27,289 nucleotides of DNA from Taibaiella sp047605615 (GTDB lineage Bacteria > Bacteroidota > Bacteroidia > Chitinophagales > Chitinophagaceae). The stretch covers positions 1 to 27,289 of the forward strand of contig JASGFI010000024.1 in the NCBI GenBank assembly GCA_047605615.1. Reading direction: 5' to 3'. Below the pieces are notes generated by a model. The model ran no database searches. It was not told the DNA's origin and was given only the letters and a program-made list of their open reading frames with translations. A program made the translations under genes and the position numbers. Of this stretch, positions 22,270-27,289 are shown piece after piece; within the stretch, counting starts at the first letter, position 1, and every line of letters begins with the position of its first letter.

Positions 22270-23916
22270 ATGACCGAAAGGGAAATATTTGGCTACGAAG
22301 TGGCCCCGGAATACAACAAGCTGGCTGCCTATTTTTCTATGGAATTTGCGGTGGACCAAGCGTTGAAAATATACAGCGGCGGCTTGGGTTTCTTGGCAGG
22401 GTCGCACCTGCGCAGCGCCTACGAGTCGAGGCAACGCTTGGTGGGCATTGGCATTTTGTGGAAGTACGGCTACTACGACCAAGGCCGCGAAGGCCACGGC
22501 ATGATGCAACCATATTTTGTGGAAAAACACACCTCCTTTTTGGTTGATACCGGCATTGTCCTAACCGTTCAAATCCACAATTCGCCGGTAAAGGTAAAAG
22601 CCTATTTGTTGAAACCCGAAACGTTTGGCACCGCGCCACTCTTCCTTTTAAGTACCGACATCCCCGAAAACGACTCCATATCGCAAACCATCACCCACCA
22701 TCTTTACGATGCCAACGAAGCCACGCGCATAGCCCAAACCATAGTATTGGGCATAGGTGGCGCCATGTTGCTGGATGCGCTGAACCTTGAGGTGGACAAA
22801 TACCACATGAACGAAGGCCACTCGGTATCGCTCAATTTCTACTTGTACGCCAAGTACCGCGACCTGCAAAAAATACGCGAAAAGGTAGTGTTTACCACCC
22901 ATACGCCCGAACTGGCCGGCAACGAAAAGCACGATTACAAGATACTGGAATCCATGTCGATGTTTTACCACCTTCAGGTACACGAGGTACAGTATTATCT
23001 GGGCATGGGGGGCGACAGCTTCGACTACACGTTGGCTTCCTTGAAATTTGCGGGCAAGGCCAATGGCGTATCGCAACTGCATGGCGAGGTGGCCAGGCAA
23101 ATGTGGGGCGGCTACAACGGTATTTGCGAGATTACCGCCATTACCAACGCTCAAAACAAAAAGTATTGGGCCGACCCCGTGTTGGATGCCGCCTTGACCA
23201 AAGGAAAAGATGCCGACATTGTGGCCCGTAAAAAAGAATTGAAGCGAGAACTGTTTAAGGTAGTGGCCGACCAATGCGGCAAGCTGTTCGACGAAAATGT
23301 ACTGACCATAGTCTGGGCGCGCCGCTTTGCGGGCTACAAACGTGCCGACCTCATCATGCAGGACTGGGACAGGTTTGTGTCCATCATCGAAAACCAAGAC
23401 AGGCCGGTACAGGTTATATGGGCGGGCAAACCATATCCCAAGGACGAAGGCGCGGTATGGTTGTTCAACTCTATCATCAGCCGTGCGCGCGGCCTAAAAA
23501 ATTGTGCGGTGTTGGTGGGTTACGAATTGGCATTGTCGGCTTTGCTGAAAAAAGGCAGCGACGTGTGGCTCAACAACCCGCGCATGTACCGCGAGGCATC
23601 GGGCACCAGCGGCATGACTGCCGCCATGAACGGCTCCGTCAATTTTTCGCTACCCGACGGCTGGGTGCCGGAGTTTGCCAAGGACAAAGAAAACTGCTTT
23701 GTGATAGCACCGGCAGAGGATTGGTTGCCCGTACATGACAAAGACAACCAAGAAGCCGCCAATTTGCTCAACGTGTTGCAGAACGACATCGTCCCCACTT
23801 ATTACAACGACCAGAAACGCTGGCTGCAAATAATGAAGAACGGCGCGAAAGACGTAGTGCCCCAATTTGAATCGGCAAGGATGGTGGACGAATATTATAA
23901 GATACTTTACAAGTAA
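22270..23916 (+). CDS. glgP: Alpha-glucan (glycogen) phosphorylase family protein with the PLP lysine position changed to Thr
   Basis: A 548-residue protein of the GT35-like alpha-glucan phosphorylase group. This group normally degrades glycogen or maltodextrins to glucose-1-phosphate. The N-terminus VAYFSMEF-type segment (AYFSMEFAVDQALKIYSGGLGFLAG), YHMNEGHS, VWARRFAGYKRADL and IWAGKPYPKDEG are family landmarks. The block EASGTSGM-T-AAMNG is the place where classical enzymes bind pyridoxal phosphate through a lysine (EASGTSGMKAA). Here residue 450 is Thr (codon ACT, 23617-23619). Either this short subfamily uses another lysine, or it does not use PLP. ATG 22270 fits the family; an upstream TTG (22210) would add 20 improbable residues. 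The gene ends at a bidirectional terminator. Confidence 0.85.
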   Translation: MTEREIFGYEVAPEYNKLAAYFSMEFAVDQALKIYSGGLGFLAGSHLRSAYESRQRLVGIGILWKYGYYDQGREGHGMMQPYFVEKHTSFLVDTGIVLTVQIHNSPVKVKAYLLKPETFGTAPLFLLSTDIPENDSISQTITHHLYDANEATRIAQTIVLGIGGAMLLDALNLEVDKYHMNEGHSVSLNFYLYAKYRDLQKIREKVVFTTHTPELAGNEKHDYKILESMSMFYHLQVHEVQYYLGMGGDSFDYTLASLKFAGKANGVSQLHGEVARQMWGGYNGICEITAITNAQNKKYWADPVLDAALTKGKDADIVARKKELKRELFKVVADQCGKLFDENVLTIVWARRFAGYKRADLIMQDWDRFVSIIENQDRPVQVIWAGKPYPKDEGAVWLFNSIISRARGLKNCAVLVGYELALSALLKKGSDVWLNNPRMYREASGTSGMTAAMNGSVNFSLPDGWVPEFAKDKENCFVIAPAEDWLPVHDKDNQEAANLLNVLQNDIVPTYYNDQKRWLQIMKNGAKDVVPQFESARMVDEYYKILYK

Positions 23917-23930
23917 AAAAGTAGATGAAT

Positions 23931-23968
23931 AAAAAAACCTGCCGAAAAGTATATCGGCAGGCTTTTTT
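23931..23968. terminator. Bidirectional terminator between the phosphorylase-like gene and the FAD oxidoreductase gene
   Basis: CCTGCCGA (23938-23945) pairs with TCGGCAGG (23954-23961) around an 8-nt loop. A7 lies to the left and T6 to the right (after one C), so a U-run follows the hairpin in both directions. It sits between convergent genes. Confidence 0.85.
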
Positions 23969-23983
23969 ATGGTGCATTTTTGC

Positions 23984-25600
23984 TTATTTGTCCTTCTCTT
24001 CGTGGTATTCCATTTCGGTGTTTATCTCCCAAATGTTCGCCTTGTCTTTCCTGTCGGCTACTATATTATCTACGGCTGTCATGGCGGTAAGCATGGAGTG
24101 GTCGCTGTTGTTGTATTTGTGCATACCATTGCGGCCCACCAGGAACATATTCTCGAACCTGTCGGTAAAGTCTTTTATTTCGTCAAATTGCCCGTAAGTG
24201 CCAAAATAAGCCGGATAGGCTTTCTCCATGCGCAACACCGTACTGTCCAGCACATCTTGTTTGTCTATTATTTCTATTTGGCTCAGTTCGCCGATGGCAA
24301 ATTCTTTCAGGGCTTCGTCTTCCATGTTCCAAAGCTGGTCGCCCTCGTTGCAAAAATATTCCATGCCTATCCACACGTTGTTTTGGTCGGCCACCATATA
24401 GGGACTCCAATTGTTGAATACCTGCAACCTGCCCACCTTCACTTCCCTTTCCTGTATATAAATCCAGTTGTCCTGCACGGTATTGTTCACCGATGCGGGC
24501 CGGTGCTTGTCGCGCTTTATTTTCAGCTTGCTCATCAACAAGCCCACGGTTATGAAATCACGGTATAGCAGGCCATCGGCGAGTTTATAAATGTCTTGCG
24601 GCGCGGCAGGCTGCATGTGTGTTACCAATTGCTTTATGGGCATGGTGGAGAAAAAGTAATCGCATAGGTGTTCCGTTGTTTCGCCGGTTTGGGTATTGCG
24701 TATGCGCACGCTCTTCACTTTGTTCCCTTCGGTAACGACGGCATCCACTTCTCGTTCCATGTGCAGCTCGCCGCCATTGGCCACTACCTGCTGCGCCACT
24801 TCTTCCCACATTTGCCCGGGGCCGTACTTGGGGTACAAGAAACGTTCTATCAACGAGGTTTCGGTTTCTTTTTGGCTTATGCCGTCTCCGCCGTTTCCTG
24901 CATTTCCTTTTTTCTTGGTCTGTTGTTTTATGGCGTGCTGTACGGCCTTGATGATGGAAAGCCCCTTGATGCGTTGCGCGCCCCAATCGGCCGATATCTC
25001 GCTGCAAGATATACCCCATACCTTTTCGGTATAGTCTTTGAAAAAAGTGCGGTACAATTCGGTGCCGAACCGATTGATGAAGAAATCTTCCAAAGACTTT
25101 TCGTGCTTTCTGGGGCTGATGCGGGCGGCCATGTACGAGAAAAATATTTTGACGGTGCGCCACAAGCCCAAGCCCCGCAAGGTTTGTACCGACAATGTAA
25201 CCGGATAGCTAAAAAAATGCTTGAGAAAATAAATGCGCGACAAGCGGCTGCGCACCAGCATTATTTTATCTTGGTTGTTGTCTTCGGCCACGGCTACCCC
25301 ATTGGTGGGCACCAGCCTCGTCTTGTTGTGGTATTGTATGCGCACCGCTTCTTCGTGGGTATTTTCGATGGGCAATATTTGCAGCCACCAATCCATTACC
25401 CTGTCCGATTTCGAAAAGAAGCGATGGCCGCCAATATCTATGCGGTTGCCTTTGTAATTTTTTGTTTTACTGATACCGCCTATATCCGTTGTTTTTTCAA
25501 ATATTACGGGAACAATGTCTGTACGCTGCAGCAATTCGTAAGCTGCCGTAAGACCCGCAGGGCCGGCACCCGCTACAACTGCAATTTTTTTGTCGGGCAT
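23984..25600 (-). CDS. FAD-dependent oxidoreductase (UDP-galactopyranose mutase / protoporphyrinogen oxidase-like)
   Basis: A 538-residue flavoprotein. The dinucleotide-binding fold is at the N-terminus: VAGAGPAGLTAAYEL (GxGxxG at residues 11-16), with an acidic residue after the second strand (FEK). It is followed by DIGGISKT and GHRFFSKSD, typical of the amine-oxidase/UDP-galactopyranose-mutase-like group. YTEKVWGISCSEISADWGAQRIKGLS marks a branch found with glycosyltransferases in Bacteroidota. The C-terminal FLVGRNGMHKYNNSDHSMLTA is the second FAD-binding region. The substrate may be a lipid-linked or nucleotide sugar, but this is inference; UDP-galactopyranose mutase itself is shorter (about 370-390 residues). 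It lies 8 bp downstream of the broken glycosyltransferase, probably in one operon. Confidence 0.82.
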   Translation of the reverse strand: MPDKKIAVVAGAGPAGLTAAYELLQRTDIVPVIFEKTTDIGGISKTKNYKGNRIDIGGHRFFSKSDRVMDWWLQILPIENTHEEAVRIQYHNKTRLVPTNGVAVAEDNNQDKIMLVRSRLSRIYFLKHFFSYPVTLSVQTLRGLGLWRTVKIFFSYMAARISPRKHEKSLEDFFINRFGTELYRTFFKDYTEKVWGISCSEISADWGAQRIKGLSIIKAVQHAIKQQTKKKGNAGNGGDGISQKETETSLIERFLYPKYGPGQMWEEVAQQVVANGGELHMEREVDAVVTEGNKVKSVRIRNTQTGETTEHLCDYFFSTMPIKQLVTHMQPAAPQDIYKLADGLLYRDFITVGLLMSKLKIKRDKHRPASVNNTVQDNWIYIQEREVKVGRLQVFNNWSPYMVADQNNVWIGMEYFCNEGDQLWNMEDEALKEFAIGELSQIEIIDKQDVLDSTVLRMEKAYPAYFGTYGQFDEIKDFTDRFENMFLVGRNGMHKYNNSDHSMLTAMTAVDNIVADRKDKANIWEINTEMEYHEEKDK

Positions 25601-25608
25601 AGGTAAAT

Positions 25609-27223
25609 TTAAGTACTAACGGTTTTAGAAAGATTGAGCGTGAAACATATTTTTTCGCCTGCCCAAGGTACCATTACGGCGCACAATACAAACCACACGG
25701 TTTCGTACCGCAAAGTAACAATGGCGGCGAAGGTACTAAACCCCATATTCATCAAAAAAAAGAGCAACCAAAAAAGTGCTACAACCGTCATCGATTTTGG
25801 GTTTGCTGTTTGTTCTTTTTTCGGGAAACGTATAAGAAAAATATTGGCGCAATTATTGCCAAAACGACCATCAAGGGATGAATCAAAACATAAAGACTTG
25901 ACACATAAACATTCAAATCAAAATACTTAAATTTTATCTTGCCGTCTTTATACCCAAACCAATCAACGGTAACGGGCGGCAATTCTAAATTTGAAGAATT
26001 ATATTTCTCCAAAAATTATTTATCCGGCACGAAAAAATAAACCATGTTATTCCACATAAAGTACCTGAAATACGCCATGGGATATTGCAATATCAACTCC
26101 TTGCTATATTCCGAAAACAGTTCGGACACTTGGCGCCATGCCGGGTAATACGACAATCTGTTTTTATTGCAATAATAAGCGGTATAAACCTTCAGCGGAC
26201 TCTTGCTGTCCCACATAAAAATGCTGCTGGCCAACTTGCCTTCCTCAATTTTTTGTAAAGTTTCCGCAGAAACGGAATCGATATATGTTTTTACTATGGT
26301 ATCGAGTACCCTTAATTCGGGCTCATCAAAAATCCTGGAATCGACTTTTATGTGTTTGTACATGAACAGTGCGTTGTTGGCACTTTGCCATCCGCTAAAA
26401 CCCGAGAACACATTGGCTCCGGTAGCTTCGTAAGTTTCTTTTTTCACAGAAATGTAACCCGACATCACCACTAATATGGACGATGCAACACCTACTATCC
26501 TATAAGGAAGGGAGGCCCCATAAGCGAACACAAAGGCCAATGCCGCCACAACCGGAAAATAAATGGCGTTGTATCTAATCAAAAACAGGCAGTATAGCAA
26601 AACCAATTGCACTACGACCGCCCACCATGGCCTGCGCAATATAATCCACAACAGCAAAGCAAACCATAAGACAGTGAGCGAGGCAAACAAACCATCGCTG
26701 CTAACCACATTGCAAACGACAAGCACCAACGGACTAAACAACAACAATACTAAAATTCTGATACCCTTGCTGCCAAACCCCAGCAAATAATCGACAGTAA
26801 AATAAAGGAACAAAGAGTCAAAAGACGTGAGCAGGAATTGGACAGTGACCAATGCCGTGTCGGACTGAGAGAAACCGTGCACCCACCTCAGGAAAGCCGA
26901 ATAGCCATAAGGCCTATAGAATACCTTTGCTTCATTTTTTGCCGCGAACACATATCCGTTCGAATCGGAAAAAAGTCGGGAAAGGGGTAATTGATTTTGT
27001 ATAGCCACCACAAAACAATACTTGTGGCCATGAATATTAACGCCAAGCTCCCGTTGTCCCTGTTTTTAAAAATAAAGTTTAAGAAACCGTGGCGGGGAAC
27101 ATCCGATTCGGACAAGTCGATAGCGGTCTTTTCTGGTGCACCCGATTTATTTGGGGGCGTGGTATTGGGTAAGCCTGTACCTGCATTGCCATTTGACTTG
27201 TTTTTTTGCTTCCTGCTACTCAT
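25609..27223 (-). pseudogene. Membrane glycosyltransferase (GT39/ArnT-like), broken by two frameshifts and an internal stop
   Basis: Four adjacent pieces read as one ancestral integral-membrane glycosyltransferase that would use a polyprenyl-phosphate sugar donor. Piece 1 (27223 to ~26969) has a Ser/Lys/Pro-rich cytoplasmic start and TM1 (SLALIFMATSIVLWWLY), ending in NYPFPDFF. Piece 2 (from 26969 to stop TAA 26018-26016) continues as SDSNGYVFAAK, with the Asp expected in the first external loop of this fold, then many TM helices. Piece 3 (26012-25815) is in the same frame just after the TAA and carries another TM helix. Piece 4 (25815-25609) is a last pair of TM helices with NMGFSTFAAIVTLRYE, a typical C-terminal end. 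Adding one base at the T6 run (26974-26969) and one at the A6 run (25821-25816), and replacing the TAA, gives an uninterrupted 538-residue protein. It may be a decaying gene, assembly error at homopolymers, or recoding. The ATG at 27223 has no Shine-Dalgarno. Confidence 0.75.
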
Positions 27224-27289
27224 TGGCCAAATGATATTTTTTTTCTAAGTACACGACAAAAATTTCAAACAATTAATATTGCAGTAATT

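Noticed and set aside
25609..26012. Two small membrane protein genes (74 and 60 residues, - strand) overlapping by ATGA
   Set aside because: The first is in the same frame as the preceding glycosyltransferase after a TAA. The second joins it through one base at an A6 run. Together they supply the missing C-terminal membrane helices, so they are fragments, not independent genes.
1..27289. tRNA, rRNA, CRISPR arrays, transposases, phage or toxin-antitoxin genes
   Set aside because: Looked for by eye on both strands; no tRNA T-arm context, repeat-spacer pattern, transposase motif or small operon of that type was seen. A covariance-model search would be needed to exclude small RNAs.

Overview
This is a stretch of ordinary chromosome from a member of the Bacteroidota, most likely near the Chitinophagaceae or a related Sphingobacteriia-type lineage. 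The placement rests on several features. Many genes are preceded by the Bacteroidota promoter signature TAnnTTTG, with TTG about 19-21 bp upstream in the best cases. Shine-Dalgarno sequences are almost absent. There are PorT-type outer-membrane beta-barrels, a topoisomerase I with C-terminal GRFGP repeats and a Lys/Ala-rich tail, and a DUF922 protein. The genus cannot be fixed from the window. No tRNA, rRNA, CRISPR array, insertion sequence or phage gene is visible.

Layout. After a 346-bp non-coding start come aspS (aspartyl-tRNA synthetase), a polysaccharide flippase and topA, all on +. A hairpin separates topA from a convergent secreted thioredoxin-like protein (-). rarA and an outer-membrane barrel follow on +. 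Next is a GNAT acetyltransferase plus a signal-less metal-receptor-like protein, convergent with a Ppx/GppA phosphatase (-). An alkyltransferase-like DNA repair protein, a phosphate-selective-type porin, a Nudix hydrolase and a TPR membrane protein run on +, convergent with fabF (-) across a perfect 19-bp hairpin. Divergent from fabF are a PorT-like barrel and lepA, which ends in a textbook terminator. A secreted DUF922 putative metalloprotease, a polysaccharide deacetylase, dapF and a glycogen-phosphorylase-like gene follow. The last ~3.3 kb is on the - strand: a broken membrane glycosyltransferase followed by an FAD oxidoreductase of the UDP-galactopyranose-mutase/protoporphyrinogen-oxidase-like group.

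How the genes relate. Most are housekeeping (translation: aspS, lepA; DNA topology and repair: topA, rarA, the ATL; lipid and wall precursors: fabF, dapF). Envelope and glycan functions recur (flippase, porin, two barrels, deacetylase, glycosyltransferase, FAD enzyme). I saw no defence island or multi-gene novel system. The most informative oddities are four. (1) A membrane glycosyltransferase is split into four fragments by two homopolymer frameshifts and one in-frame stop; one of the shift sites is an in-phase A_AAA_AAG slippery heptamer. (2) The phosphorylase-like protein has Thr where the PLP-binding Lys is expected. (3) The MGMT-like protein has Ser in place of the alkyl-acceptor Cys. (4) Several promoters lie so close to their start codons that leaderless or nearly leaderless mRNAs are predicted, most clearly for dapF. 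AUA is also the dominant isoleucine codon, even in lepA.
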